Positions 1 through 9,344 are shown, numbered from the stretch's first letter. The stretch is 64,000 bases of DNA from UBA11612 sp963662375 (GCA_963662375.2 CAXXRP010000005.1:124001-188000); one strand, 5' to 3'. Numbers and translations: made by a program. The notes: generated from the letters alone by a model not told the origin.

Positions 1-198
1 CCCGTAGCACATGCCGGGGCATGGTCCCAGGATGTACAGTAACCATGTGGAAAAGATTAACAAATATTGTGACTAAGGGCGCTTGGTCGCAGGGGTTGCG
101 CGATTCTAGGTGCCGGCGCCGACAATACCTGAAAACAGGCCGGTCGCTGTGGAAGCCCGGCGAAGAATAGCGGCGGAAACAAAGAAGGTGGGGATAGG
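1..198. other. Upstream region with no recognised gene
   Basis: This stretch lies before the UDP-xylose synthase GTG start. I see no coding sequence that resembles a known family. The only long reading frame here is antisense and runs into the neighbouring gene, so it looks like a shadow. An AT-rich patch around 50-72 could hold a promoter for the gene at 199, but no convincing -35/-10 pair is visible. Confidence 0.4.
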
Positions 199-1134
199 GT
201 GAAACGGATTATTGTGACCGGCGGGGCCGGGTTTATCGGTTCTCATCTTTGTGAACGGCTGCTCGCGGGTGAGCACGAGGTCCTGTGTGTGGATAACTTT
301 TTCACCGGACGCCGTCAGAACGTGGCTAACTTGACCAAAAACCCGTCGTTTGAGCTGATGCGCCACGACATTACGTTTCCGCTCTATGTGGAGACCGACG
401 AAATTTACAATTTGGCTTGTCCCGCCTCGCCGGTTCACTACCAGGTCGATCCGGTGCAGACGACCAAAACCAGCGTTCATGGCGCGATCAACGTACTGGG
501 GTTGGCTAAGCGCACCAAAGCCAAGATTCTTCAAGCCTCAACCAGCGAAGTCTATGGCAACCCAGCCGTCCATCCGCAATTGGAAGGTTATTGGGGCAAC
601 GTCAATCCGGTGGGGCTGAGAGCTTGCTATGACGAGGGCAAACGCTGTGCGGAGACACTATTTTTTGACTATCACCGCCAGCATAACTTGCGCATTCGGG
701 TCGCGCGCATCTTCAATACCTACGGGCCCCGCATGTTGCCCAACGACGGCCGCGTCGTATCTAACTTTATCGTGCAGGCCTTGAGGGGTGACCCCATCAC
801 GGTTTACGGAAAAGGCGACCAGACCCGGTCATTTTGCTACGTAGACGATTTGGCAGAGGCACTTATTCGCTTCATGGCTGCCCCAGACGGCGTCACCGGG
901 CCCATAAATCTCGGGAATCCTGTCGAGAACACAATTCTCGAGCTGGCTGAGAAAATTATCCGTTTGGCTAAGTCGTCATCAAAGATCGTTTATAATCCGC
1001 TGCCCCAAGACGATCCGGTGCGCCGCCGGCCAGACATCAGTCTGGCGCGCGAAACCCTAAAATGGGAGCCGGCGACGGTTCTTGACGACGGACTTGAGCG
1101 CACCATTCAGTTCTTCCGCTCTCTATTGGGATAA
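199..1134 (+). CDS. UDP-glucuronate decarboxylase (UDP-xylose synthase), SDR family
   Basis: A 311-residue extended short-chain dehydrogenase. The N-terminal Rossmann motif GGAGFIGSH is at about residues 8-16, ASTSEVYG supplies the catalytic Ser/Thr around residue 115, and the catalytic YDEGK is at residues 144-148. The SCYDEGKR-type context and the length match the bacterial UXS family, which converts UDP-glucuronate to UDP-xylose in the cytoplasm with bound NAD. The start is GTG at 199. The product would feed surface polysaccharide or LPS synthesis, fitting the heptose-activating gene that follows 10 bp after the stop. A UDP-glucuronate 4-epimerase at 32.6-33.6 kb would compete for the same substrate. 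Assignment as UXS rather than another UDP-sugar epimerase is by recognised motif context, not by search. Confidence 0.82.
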   Translation: MKRIIVTGGAGFIGSHLCERLLAGEHEVLCVDNFFTGRRQNVANLTKNPSFELMRHDITFPLYVETDEIYNLACPASPVHYQVDPVQTTKTSVHGAINVLGLAKRTKAKILQASTSEVYGNPAVHPQLEGYWGNVNPVGLRACYDEGKRCAETLFFDYHRQHNLRIRVARIFNTYGPRMLPNDGRVVSNFIVQALRGDPITVYGKGDQTRSFCYVDDLAEALIRFMAAPDGVTGPINLGNPVENTILELAEKIIRLAKSSSKIVYNPLPQDDPVRRRPDISLARETLKWEPATVLDDGLERTIQFFRSLLG

Positions 1135-1144
1135 GTGGACCGTG

Positions 1145-2647
1145 ATGGATAGCGCTCCGCTCCATGCCGATCGCTTGGCGGCCATGACCGATGTGGTTTC
1201 GGGCTTTGGCGCGCGCCGCGTTCTTTGCGTCGGCGATGTCATGCTGGACCGTTTCCGGTACGGGGAAGTCAAGCGCATTGCTCCAGAGGCGCCTGTGCCC
1301 GTGGTTCACGTTACCCGCGAAACCACTGCGTTGGGCGGAGCAGGTAATGTGGTTCGGAATCTCGCAGCGATGGGTGCGCTTAGTTCCTTTGTCTCCGTGG
1401 TTGGCGATGACTGGGCCGGCGGTGAGGTGAGCGCCCTGCTCGGAGATCTGAGCAATGTTGAAGCCTACCTACGCGTCGCGCCGGGACGGCAGACGACGAT
1501 TAAGACGCGTTACTTCAATCATGATGGGCATCACCTGCTGCGGGCCGATAGGGAAACCTCAGATCTGTTGTCTAAGGCGGACCTCGCTGATCTTGAGCGT
1601 GCGGTGGCCTCGCAGATCGTCGAGGCCCACGCAGTAATTCTTTCGGATTATGGTAAGGGGGTGCTGGACGGAACGCTCTCAGCCTTCGTCATTGCCGCCG
1701 CGCGTGAAGCCGGAATACCCATCGTGGTTGATCCGAAAGGCGCCGACTACGCACGCTATGCTGGAGCGAACATGATCACGCCGAACCGCGCCGAACTCGA
1801 ACAGGCAACCGGCCTGCCAGTTAGCAGTGAAGACGCCATAGTGGCCGCGGCGCAAGCTCTTCGCCGCAGTACGCGCGCCGCGGCCGTTCTCGTCACCAGA
1901 TCTGGCGACGGCATGACACTTGTAGACGAAAGTGGAGTCCATCATTTACTGGCGACGACCCGTGAGGTTGCCGACGTCACCGGTGCCGGTGACACGGTGG
2001 CCGGGACCCTCGCACTGGCGCTTGCTTGTGGTGCGAACCTGTCCGATGCTGCGTATCTAGCTAATGCTGCCGCGGGCGTGGTGGTCGCGCGCCACGGCAC
2101 TGCCGTCTCGACAGTCCAAGATATCACGACGACGGTCCTGCATAGTGACTTGGCGCAGGCCGAGCAAAAAGTCGTCGACCGGACCACGGCGGCAGCCCGT
2201 GTTAAGACTTGGCGGGAGAAGAATCTGAAAATCGGTTTTACCAATGGGTGCTTCGATCTGCTGCACCCAGGCCACGTGTCGCTGCTGCGCCAGGCGCGTG
2301 ACGCTTGCGACCGCTTGATCGTAGGGCTGAATAGTGATTCTTCCGTGCGCTGCCTAAAAGGTGAGGGCCGTCCGGTTCAAAGCGAAACGGTCCGTGCTAC
2401 GGTCATGGCGTCCCTGGCCACGGTCGACCTGGTGGTGGTTTTCGGCGAAGATACGCCCTTGGGCGTGATTGACGCACTTCGGCCCGACGTACTGGTGAAA
2501 GGCGCCGATTACACCCGGTCAGAGGTCGTCGGCGGCGATTTGGTTGAAGGCTATGGGGGCTGTGTTGTTTTAGCTGACGTCGTCGGCCCATACTCTACAA
2601 CAGCGACTATCGCGGCGATGAAATCAGCGCAGTGGGCTGAGACATGA
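1145..2647 (+). CDS. hldE: Bifunctional heptose-7-phosphate kinase / heptose-1-phosphate adenylyltransferase HldE
   Basis: A 501-residue fusion that makes ADP-heptose for the LPS inner core. The N-terminal two thirds is a PfkB/ribokinase domain with GDVMLDRF near the start and the catalytic loop DVTGAGDTVAG at about residues 270-280. The C-terminal third is a nucleotidyltransferase beginning TNGCFDLLHPGH, with the HxGH-type HPGH at residues 374-377 and the GEDTPLGVI region after it. The frame is open from 1082, but that would overlap the upstream gene. ATG 1145, with AAGTGGA 5' of it, gives the family-length protein. Its stop overlaps the start of a tiny reading frame at 2644. Presence implies a heptose-containing LPS. 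Confidence 0.92.
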   Translation: MDSAPLHADRLAAMTDVVSGFGARRVLCVGDVMLDRFRYGEVKRIAPEAPVPVVHVTRETTALGGAGNVVRNLAAMGALSSFVSVVGDDWAGGEVSALLGDLSNVEAYLRVAPGRQTTIKTRYFNHDGHHLLRADRETSDLLSKADLADLERAVASQIVEAHAVILSDYGKGVLDGTLSAFVIAAAREAGIPIVVDPKGADYARYAGANMITPNRAELEQATGLPVSSEDAIVAAAQALRRSTRAAAVLVTRSGDGMTLVDESGVHHLLATTREVADVTGAGDTVAGTLALALACGANLSDAAYLANAAAGVVVARHGTAVSTVQDITTTVLHSDLAQAEQKVVDRTTAAARVKTWREKNLKIGFTNGCFDLLHPGHVSLLRQARDACDRLIVGLNSDSSVRCLKGEGRPVQSETVRATVMASLATVDLVVVFGEDTPLGVIDALRPDVLVKGADYTRSEVVGGDLVEGYGGCVVLADVVGPYSTTATIAAMKSAQWAET

Positions 2648-2700
2648 TGAAGCGTCTGATAAAAGTACTTGTTGTAGTTGCCATCACCTTCGGTGCATAG
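2644..2700 (+). other. 18-residue hydrophobic reading frame coupled to hldE
   Basis: The ATG overlaps the hldE stop as ATGA, and a second ATG follows directly. The peptide (MMKRLIKVLVVVAITFGA) has basic residues then a hydrophobic run, as in the signal segment of a small lipoprotein, and stops at TAG before any cysteine. It may be the broken front of an entericidin-like lipoprotein or chance. No downstream in-frame continuation is recognisable. Confidence 0.2.
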
Positions 2701-2713
2701 AACCGCCGGGCAA

Positions 2714-2881
2714 TGCAGTCCCGACAATAAAAGCTCGATCCACGTTATGCAGAAGCTGGGCATGGCGCGCGAAGGGCTTTTGCGTGATCTGCACCACGGG
2801 CGCGGCAAATGGTGGAGTTCGTTAGTCTACCCTATTCTAGAGGCGGAGCACGCCAAGATCAGGAGCGTGAAGAAGGGGTAA
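2714..2881 (+). pseudogene. C-terminal remnant of a RimJ-like GNAT acetyltransferase
   Basis: The frame encodes a stretch beginning NKSSIHVMQKLGM and continuing to KWWSSLVYPILEAE. This is the usual C-terminal end of RimJ/RimL-type GNAT acetyltransferases (asparagine, 'SIxVMxKLGM' helix, then a conserved W and a final strand). The acetyl-CoA binding part is missing: upstream lies hldE and the short frame at 2644. No good start or ribosome binding site precedes it. I read it as a leftover of a deleted gene. Confidence 0.55.
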
Positions 2882-2883
2882 AC

Positions 2884-4281
2884 TCACCAGCCGGTGAGGA
2901 TGCGGTCTACCAGCTGTCTAACCGAGGGGATGAAGCCGTTCTTGTACCAGGGATCCTGGCTGAAGCGGTAGGCGTTGTGCCCGGCGAACATCAACTCTTC
3001 CTCGATATTGCCGTTGTGCGCGATGTTCTGTAGGGTTTTTTGAATGCAGAAACTACGCGGGTCGGCCTTGCGGCCGGTCGAACCGCTTTCGGTCTGCGCC
3101 CAATTTGAAAATGAGCACGCCGACAGGCAGCCCATGCAGGCGCTTTGGTCCCCGCGAATTTGCTCGGCGTTGGGGGGGGTGACGAAAATCAACGTCGAGT
3201 CCGGCGTCTTCAGGGTCTCAGTAAATCCCTGCGCGAACCAGCCCTTGGCGCGGGCCTGGTCTTCGGCGGTGACATATACGTCGCGCTTGCGGGCGCCGAT
3301 GCTCAATGCTGTATTGTGGGCGCCTACCATTTCGACGGTGAAGGGAATTTGCCGTTCGCTACGTGCTTCTAATTCCGCCAGAAAGTTGTTGCGCACGGAG
3401 GAGGAATAGAAACCCGTGGGGCTGAAGCGGTGCAGGTGAACATCGCCCGGCTTTAAGTTCCCCAAGCGCATCTTCCAATCCTCTGAGATGGGGCTCTCCT
3501 CGGTAAGGAGCGCCCGCGTGCCGAATTGAAATGACACCGGCCCTACTTCGGGGTTGTCTAGCCAATGCTCCCACTCGCTGAGCCACCACAGGCCGCCGGC
3601 CATAATGATTGGCGTTTCGTGCAGACCCGCTTCGGTCATGAATTTGCGCAAGGCGACGACGCGTGGATATGGATCTTCGGGTCTAACCGGATCTTCGGAA
3701 TTGGAAAGGCCGTTGTGCCCCCCGGCAAGCCAGGGGTCCTCGTAAACCACACCGCCCAGAAACTCGGCAAACTTGAAATAAGCTCGTTTCCACAGCGCCC
3801 GGAATGCCCGCGCCGACGAGATGATGGGATAATAGTGAATGCGGTAACTGGCGGCGATTGCCGCCAAACGGTACGGCATCCCAGCTCCGCAGGTCACGCC
3901 GTGGACAAGGTCGCGGCACTTGTCCAAAACACCTGTAAGCACGCGTTCGGCTCCGCCCATCTCCCAAAGGATGTTGATGTGCAGACGGCCTTGGTTGCCG
4001 CGTGTTTCGTGGGCGATGCGCGCTTGTTCGATCCCACCGTCGATAGCATAGCGCACGAGCTCTTCGTGGCGGTCGCGGCGAGTGGGTCCACTATAGACTT
4101 GTGGGATTGGCAGGCCGGATTCATCATAGGAATCGGCGTTGACGCCGGAGAACGTACCTATGCCGCCGGCCGCCGCCCAAGCACCGGAACTCAATCCGTT
4201 GGTTATGGCAACGCCCTTACCGCCCTCGATGATGGGCAGCACTTCCTGACCGGCGATGCGTATGGCGTTGAGCGCCTTCAC
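2884..4281 (-). CDS. Nitronate monooxygenase (2-nitropropane dioxygenase) family protein
   Basis: A 465-residue protein that opens with a GTG start preceded by GGAG. The N-terminal half has the flavin-barrel features of the NMO family, including GGKGVAITNGLSSG near the start and later glycine-rich turns such as IIMAGGLWWLSEWE. It is longer than the common 320-residue NMO. A cysteine-rich segment (CMGCLSACSFSNW) lies at about residues 380-390 and might bind metal or an iron-sulphur cluster. The family oxidises alkyl nitronates with FMN, but many members have other oxidoreductase roles, so the substrate is open. It is convergent with the GNAT remnant upstream of it on the map. Confidence 0.7.
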   Translation of the reverse strand: MKALNAIRIAGQEVLPIIEGGKGVAITNGLSSGAWAAAGGIGTFSGVNADSYDESGLPIPQVYSGPTRRDRHEELVRYAIDGGIEQARIAHETRGNQGRLHINILWEMGGAERVLTGVLDKCRDLVHGVTCGAGMPYRLAAIAASYRIHYYPIISSARAFRALWKRAYFKFAEFLGGVVYEDPWLAGGHNGLSNSEDPVRPEDPYPRVVALRKFMTEAGLHETPIIMAGGLWWLSEWEHWLDNPEVGPVSFQFGTRALLTEESPISEDWKMRLGNLKPGDVHLHRFSPTGFYSSSVRNNFLAELEARSERQIPFTVEMVGAHNTALSIGARKRDVYVTAEDQARAKGWFAQGFTETLKTPDSTLIFVTPPNAEQIRGDQSACMGCLSACSFSNWAQTESGSTGRKADPRSFCIQKTLQNIAHNGNIEEELMFAGHNAYRFSQDPWYKNGFIPSVRQLVDRILTGW

Positions 4282-4468
4282 GCTTGATGCTCCGCTTTAA
4301 CAGACATCGAATGCAGCCTGGGGACGCATCCCCGTCCGCTGTCCCCGTGACGTCCACTCGCGGCAGCCGACTCGCGCGGGCAATATAGGGCTTGAAGCTC
4401 CCCGAACCAAGGAAACTTGGCTAAGCCCCGAATATTGTCTATGAATTCGGCTGCGCTGTCAGCTCTCA

Positions 4469-5200
4469 TCAGATCAAAGCCCTCAACATATCGCCGGGCA
4501 CGTCGGTAAAGACCGCCTTCACGCCCCATGAGAAAAGTTCATCGGCCCGCGCCGGATCGTTAACCGTGTAGGCCAGCACCGCGTATCCTGAGTCGTCCAT
4601 CTCGGCGACACACTCTCGAGTCAGGTGCTGATAGTTGCCGTTGAGCGTCGCCAACTCGAGAATCTGGCCGACCTCCGGCCAATCGTCCGGCCGCCGGTCG
4701 AAGATCAACCCGCGCGGCCAGTCAGGTGCGGACTCCTTGGCAGCGGCAACGGCCTGGCGCGAAAAACTTGAAATCAGTGGAACCGGTGCATTCGCCGGCC
4801 AGCAGGCATCTGCAATGGGCAGCGCACACGCCGCGAGTTCCACTTCGCGACCGAGATCGACTTTTAGCTCCATATTAAACCCGAGACCCAAAGACGCTAG
4901 CGCCTCCAGCGTTTCCTCGAGCGTGGGGATTGGCTCGCCGCAAAATTCTGGAGCGAACCACCCGCCAGCATCTAAAGTGCCCAGAGCGTCAAAAGGTGTT
5001 TTGGCTATAATACCGGCGCCATCCGACGTGCGTTCGAGTGTGTCGTCGTGAAACACGATGACGCGGCCGTCGAGCGTGAGCGCTGCATCGAACTCCACCC
5101 ACTTCGCGCCATCTGCGGCTGCCCGGCGGAACGACGCCAGAGTATTCTCTGGCGCCGCTCGCGGTGATCCACGGTGCGCAATGATGCGCGGGAGCTTCAT
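4469..5200 (-). CDS. Glycerophosphodiester phosphodiesterase
   Basis: A 243-residue GDPD TIM barrel. The opening IIAHRGSPRAAPENTLASF contains the catalytic HRG and the conserved PENT. A further signature VEFDAALTLDGRVIVFHDD (metal-binding E/D and catalytic H) lies at about residues 36-54. It hydrolyses glycerophosphodiesters to glycerol-3-phosphate and an alcohol. No signal peptide is visible, so it is probably cytoplasmic, like UgpQ. It sits 11 bp downstream of pnp on the same strand. The 187 bp between its stop and the NMO start holds no recognisable gene. Confidence 0.85.
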   Translation of the reverse strand: MKLPRIIAHRGSPRAAPENTLASFRRAAADGAKWVEFDAALTLDGRVIVFHDDTLERTSDGAGIIAKTPFDALGTLDAGGWFAPEFCGEPIPTLEETLEALASLGLGFNMELKVDLGREVELAACALPIADACWPANAPVPLISSFSRQAVAAAKESAPDWPRGLIFDRRPDDWPEVGQILELATLNGNYQHLTRECVAEMDDSGYAVLAYTVNDPARADELFSWGVKAVFTDVPGDMLRALI

Positions 5201-5211
5201 AGCGAACGAGA

Positions 5212-7347
5212 TCAGCCTTTCGCAGCTGGCTGGGTCTCGACGCTGTCTAGATTTTGACCTGTGGATTGGTTAACGCGCTTCATGCTGAGCTTGACCTTAC
5301 CACGATCGTCTACGGCAAGGCATTTCACCTTAACCACATCGCCTTCCTTAACCACGTCGCTCACTTGCTGAACACGTTGCGGGGCCAATTCGGATATGTG
5401 CACAAGACCGTCGCGCTTTCCGAGGAAATTAACGAAAGCGCCAAAGTCCATGAGTTTGACGACGGTTCCGGTGTAGACCACACCTATTTCTGGTTCGGCG
5501 ACAATGTCGCGGATGCGGCGAACCGCTTCTTCCATCATCCCTTGATCGGCGGACGCAACGCGCACGGTGCCGTCGTCTTCTATATCGATCTTGGTGCTAG
5601 TGGTTTCTTGCAGTTCGCGGATTACTTTTCCGCCGGTGCCGATAATTTCGCGAATTTTATCCTTGGGCACGGAGAGAGTCACAATGCGCGGTGCATGATC
5701 CGCCACGCTTTCGCGGGCGCCGGTTATGGCCTTCGACATTTCGCCGATGATATGCAAGCGACCGTCTTTGGCCTGCCGCAGAGCGATCTCCATGATCTCC
5801 TTGGTGATGGATGTGATCTTAATATCCATCTGAAGTGAAGTGATACCTTGATCGGTGCCGGCCACTTTGAAGTCCATATCGCCCAGGTGGTCTTCGTCGC
5901 CGAGAATGTCCGAGAGCACGGCGAAGTCTTCGCTCTCCTTGATCAGCCCCATGGCAATGCCGGCGATGGCTCTGGGTAATGGTACGCCCGCATCCATCAA
6001 CGACAATGAGGTTCCGCAGACCGTCGCCATGGACGATGAGCCGTTGGACTCGGTGATTTCGGAAACGACCCGCAAAGTGTAGGGAAAATCCTCACGGCCA
6101 GGCAGCAAGGGCCGCACGGCCCGCCATGCCAGCTTTCCATGTCCGATCTCGCGCCGCCCGGGACCGCCCATGCGGCCGGCTTCTCCAACCGAGTACGGCG
6201 GGAAATTGTAGTGCAACATGAAGTTCTGGCGGTATTCGCCTTCCAAGGCGTCGATGATTTGTTCGTCCTGTCCGGTGCCGAGCGTGGTTGTCACCAGGGC
6301 CTGAGTCTCCCCACGCGTAAATAGTGCCGAACCGTGGGTGCGCGGTAAAACGCCAACCTCGATCTCGATAGGCCGCACGGTTTTGGTGTCGCGGCCGTCA
6401 ATACGTATGCCGGTCTTCAGGACATTGCCGCGGACCACCACGGATCCCATGTTCTTAAGTACGCCGCCTGCTACCGCTATTTCGGCAGCGTTATCCCCAA
6501 GACTCTCCACGGCTTTCTTTTTCACGGCATCAACGGCGGCATAACGGTCTTGTTTTACCGGGTTCTTGTATGCTTCGGCCAACTCGCCGGCGAAGGTTTC
6601 AAATTTCGATTTTACCGCGGTCACTTCGGCCGGCTCGGCCGTAAGCTCGAAAGGCTCTTTCGCACACATCTCCGCCAACTGAATAATTGCCTGAATAACC
6701 GGCAGCATCTGTTCATGACCGAAAGTCACCGCGCCCAGCATGACATCTTCCGATAGCTCTTTCGCTTCAGATTCCACCATAAGAACGCCCTTACGCGTTC
6801 CTGCCAGAATCAAATCAAGCGCTGAACCAGCGACGTCCTCCATCAGAGGATTGAGCACGTACTGACCGTCGGCATATCCAACGCGCGCGCCGGCAATAGG
6901 ACCCATGAACGGGATGCCTGAAATGGTCAGCGCCGCAGAAGCGCCGATCATGGCGATAACGTCAGGATCGTTCTTTAGATCGTGCGAGAGAACAGTGCAG
7001 ACGATCTGCGTTTCATTGCGATAGCCGGCATGAAACAACGGGCGAATAGGCCGGTCGATAAGCCGGGACGTGAGCGTTTCCTTTTCTGTGGGCCGGCCTT
7101 CACGCTTGAAGAAACCGCCCGGGATCTTACCGGCGGCCGACGTTTTTTCTTGGTAGTTGACGGTCAACGGAAAGAAGTCGATGCCGGACTTTGGCGACCT
7201 GGCGCCGACTGCTGTGCACAGCACCGTCGTATCGCCGTAGGTGACCATCACGGCCCCGTCAGCTTGGCGGGCGACCTTGCCCGTTTCCAACACCAGCGTG
7301 CGGCCACCCCACTCGAGTTCTTGGCGACTTACATTAAACATAGGCAT
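5212..7347 (-). CDS. pnp: Polyribonucleotide nucleotidyltransferase (PNPase)
   Basis: A 711-residue full-length PNPase, which degrades RNA by phosphorolysis as part of RNA turnover. It has two RNase PH cores (EYRQNFMLHYNFPPYSVGE, the GRREIGHGKLAWRA motif and the SSMATVCG stretch mark the second), then a KH domain with IIGTGGKVIRELQE at about residues 560-575. An S1 domain follows, containing VKLMDFGAFVNFLGKRDGLVH. ATG 7347 follows GGAAC; an ATG two codons on is an alternative. It lies downstream of rpsO, as in many proteobacteria, with a 320 bp spacer. Confidence 0.97.
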   Translation of the reverse strand: MPMFNVSRQELEWGGRTLVLETGKVARQADGAVMVTYGDTTVLCTAVGARSPKSGIDFFPLTVNYQEKTSAAGKIPGGFFKREGRPTEKETLTSRLIDRPIRPLFHAGYRNETQIVCTVLSHDLKNDPDVIAMIGASAALTISGIPFMGPIAGARVGYADGQYVLNPLMEDVAGSALDLILAGTRKGVLMVESEAKELSEDVMLGAVTFGHEQMLPVIQAIIQLAEMCAKEPFELTAEPAEVTAVKSKFETFAGELAEAYKNPVKQDRYAAVDAVKKKAVESLGDNAAEIAVAGGVLKNMGSVVVRGNVLKTGIRIDGRDTKTVRPIEIEVGVLPRTHGSALFTRGETQALVTTTLGTGQDEQIIDALEGEYRQNFMLHYNFPPYSVGEAGRMGGPGRREIGHGKLAWRAVRPLLPGREDFPYTLRVVSEITESNGSSSMATVCGTSLSLMDAGVPLPRAIAGIAMGLIKESEDFAVLSDILGDEDHLGDMDFKVAGTDQGITSLQMDIKITSITKEIMEIALRQAKDGRLHIIGEMSKAITGARESVADHAPRIVTLSVPKDKIREIIGTGGKVIRELQETTSTKIDIEDDGTVRVASADQGMMEEAVRRIRDIVAEPEIGVVYTGTVVKLMDFGAFVNFLGKRDGLVHISELAPQRVQQVSDVVKEGDVVKVKCLAVDDRGKVKLSMKRVNQSTGQNLDSVETQPAAKG

Positions 7348-7667
7348 GTCATTTGTTCCTTATCGCTTACGGACCGGCACCGGATTGTGCGCTCGGCTCA
7401 CCGTCAACGGCCTACCCATGCAGGCAAAAACGGTCAGAGGTAGCGAGCCGAGGTTTCGATCCCGCGCGGGCTCTTTCATGCCCACGCAACTTTTGTTGGA
7501 TATGCCGCCACTGCGGCAAACCCGTAACAACACTTTGCCATTCTCGCGGCCGTAAAAATTTCCCAGATACCTCTTGCTGCTCAACGACAGCATCAATAGC
7601 GTCCGCTCGCGATGACGCGAAGGGCGGTCAAGATGCGTAGCCGCCAGTACAACGGAACATCAAATAC
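7348..7667 (-). other. pnp leader / rpsO-pnp intergenic region
   Basis: A 320 bp stretch between rpsO and pnp holds no convincing gene. On the transcribed strand there is a short perfect hairpin (TGCCGC / GCGGCA, 4-base loop) at 7503-7518, with no U-run after it, so it is not an intrinsic terminator. In enterobacteria the pnp leader carries an RNase III-processed hairpin for autoregulation. A comparable role here is possible but only inferred from position. Confidence 0.3.
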
Positions 7668-7937
7668 TTAACGCCGGATTCCGAGGCGTGAAATGAGATT
7701 TTCGTAGCGCTCCTGCGACGTCTTTTTCAGATAGTCAAGCATGCGCCGACGTTGAGCCACCATCATCAAAAGGCCGCGCCGAGAGTGGTTGTCTTTGACG
7801 TGATCTTTAAAATGCTCGGTAAGATTTTTGATGCGCTCGCTCGTGATCGCTACCTGAACTTCCGGCGAACCTGTGTCGCCGTCCTTGGTGGCGTATTCTT
7901 TGATGAGTGCCTGCTTGCGCTCTTGTGTAATCGACAT
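7668..7937 (-). CDS. rpsO: 30S ribosomal protein S15
   Basis: The 89-residue length is exactly that of the family. Signature stretches are GSPEVQVAITSERIKNLTEH and HSRRGLLMMVAQRRRMLDYL. S15 binds 16S rRNA helices 20-22 early in 30S assembly. The gene lies 17 bp downstream of truB and is probably co-transcribed with it. The ribosome binding site is AAGGAG, 6-11 bases before the ATG. Confidence 0.97.
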   Translation of the reverse strand: MSITQERKQALIKEYATKDGDTGSPEVQVAITSERIKNLTEHFKDHVKDNHSRRGLLMMVAQRRRMLDYLKKTSQERYENLISRLGIRR

Positions 7938-7954
7938 CGAAACTCCTTAAAAGA

Positions 7955-8908
7955 CTAGGTGTTTAGAACGCGGACCGGGCGGACCATGCCGTTCCCAACT
8001 TCGGCCACCGCGATCAGCTTGTCCCCGCACAAGGCTTGCACGATTGTGCCTTGTTCAAGTCCGGGAACGGGCCTGCGTTTGACCACCGGCCATAAGGCGA
8101 TGGCTTGCCCGAGGGTCATGCGGCGAGCCTCCTCGTCCGTCAGAACCAAAGCCGGGATGTCGTCCAGCACGGTTTCGACCGGAAGAAGGCATTCGGAAGC
8201 GGCGGCTTTATGCCCCAGCGCCTCCAGCTTTTCCAGCGAAATCGCTTGAGTTTCCACAAATGGGCCACAGCGTGTTCGCCGCAGGCGCGTGATATGACCG
8301 ACCGTTCTAAGCGTCCTGGCTAGGTCGCGGACCAGGGCACGCACATATGTGCCCTTGCCGCAGTGCACGCGAAAGCGGGTGTGGTCGGTATCGGGCGCTT
8401 CGGTCAGCTCAAATCCATGGACCGTTACTATTTTAGGGGCCAGGGCCAGCGGCTGCCTGTTTCGGGCCAAGTCATAGGCGCGCTGTCCATCCACCTTTAC
8501 TGCCGAATAGTCGGGAGGAATTTGCTCAATTTCACCGATGAACCCACCTAGGGCCGCAATAATGTCAAACATGGCCGGCCGCGCAGCGGATGTCTCGACC
8601 ACCGTACCGTCACGGTCGTCGGTGTCTGTTCGCGCCCCCCAAATGACATCGAACTCGTATATTTTGCGGCCATCCATGGCAAATTTGACGGTCTTTGTTG
8701 CCTCGCCCAGTGCAATCGGCAGAACACCCGTGGCTAACGGATCCAGCGTGCCGCCATGACCGGCCTTGGCTGCGGTCAGTGCAGATTTAACCCTTGCGAC
8801 AACCTTCGCCGCTGTAATGCCTTCGGGTTTATCGACGGCGATCCATCCATTGACGATCTCGCCGTGCTGTTTATGCGCCACTTGTCTTCTCCGGCTGTTC
8901 GTCGTCAT
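7955..8908 (-). CDS. truB: tRNA pseudouridine(55) synthase TruB
   Basis: A 317-residue protein that makes pseudouridine 55 in the T-loop of tRNA. The characteristic GGTLDPLATGVLPIALGEATK holds the catalytic Asp, and KVDGQRAYDLARN and GTYVRALVRDLA follow. The frame is open to 8995, but that extension lies inside rbfA. ATG 8908 gives the MTTNSRRRQ start and overlaps the rbfA end by 38 bp. The order rbfA-truB-rpsO-pnp is the common proteobacterial arrangement. Confidence 0.95.
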   Translation of the reverse strand: MTTNSRRRQVAHKQHGEIVNGWIAVDKPEGITAAKVVARVKSALTAAKAGHGGTLDPLATGVLPIALGEATKTVKFAMDGRKIYEFDVIWGARTDTDDRDGTVVETSAARPAMFDIIAALGGFIGEIEQIPPDYSAVKVDGQRAYDLARNRQPLALAPKIVTVHGFELTEAPDTDHTRFRVHCGKGTYVRALVRDLARTLRTVGHITRLRRTRCGPFVETQAISLEKLEALGHKAAASECLLPVETVLDDIPALVLTDEEARRMTLGQAIALWPVVKRRPVPGLEQGTIVQALCGDKLIAVAEVGNGMVRPVRVLNT

Positions 8909-9296
8909 CAGCCGCCGCAAGATCACGCACCACTTCGGGTTTGTGTAATAGACGTGCGATGCGCTCGGCTTCGTCAAAAGTAGTGTCTGCGGCAAAGATC
9001 AAGTCGGGGATGAACCTTAATTTTACACGCCGAGCCATTTCGCGGCGCAGATAGGGCTTAACACGCTGCAATCCGGCTAGAATAGCCTCGGAGTCGCCGC
9101 CGCCCAAAGGGACAACATAGACGCGTGCGTGACGCAAGTCGGGGCTGGGGCGAACTTCGGTTACGGTCAGGCGCACGCCGGCAAGATCCGGATCGCGCAA
9201 CATATCGCGCTCGAGAACCCAGGCAAGCGCTTGGCGCAATTCCTCGCCGATTTGTAATTGCCGTTGGCCGGGAGCCTTGGGCCGGTGCTTCGCCAT
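8871..9296 (-). CDS. rbfA: Ribosome-binding factor A
   Basis: A 141-residue KH-fold 30S maturation factor. Family features are IGEELRQALAWVLERD near the N-terminus, LTVTEVRPSPDLRHARVYV, and the C-terminal region LRREMARRVKLRFIPDLIF. It acts on the 5' end of 16S rRNA during late 30S assembly. It sits between infB and truB, and its last codons overlap truB. The C-terminus is acidic and variable, as usual. Confidence 0.94.
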   Translation of the reverse strand: MAKHRPKAPGQRQLQIGEELRQALAWVLERDMLRDPDLAGVRLTVTEVRPSPDLRHARVYVVPLGGGDSEAILAGLQRVKPYLRREMARRVKLRFIPDLIFAADTTFDEAERIARLLHKPEVVRDLAAADDDEQPEKTSGA

Positions 9297-9344
9297 GGGG
9301 CATTCCCTTGATTTGCGACAACGTGATTTAAACGCCGCAGCGCC

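Noticed and set aside
106..534. A 142-residue minus-strand frame over the UDP-xylose synthase start
   Set aside because: Overlaps a well-supported gene and shows no family resemblance.
3565..4287. A 240-residue plus-strand frame over the nitronate monooxygenase gene
   Set aside because: Antisense shadow of a gene with clear homology and a ribosome binding site.
4278..4529. An 83-residue minus-strand frame between the glycerophosphodiesterase and the monooxygenase
   Set aside because: Overlaps the end of the glycerophosphodiesterase in another frame and has no family features.
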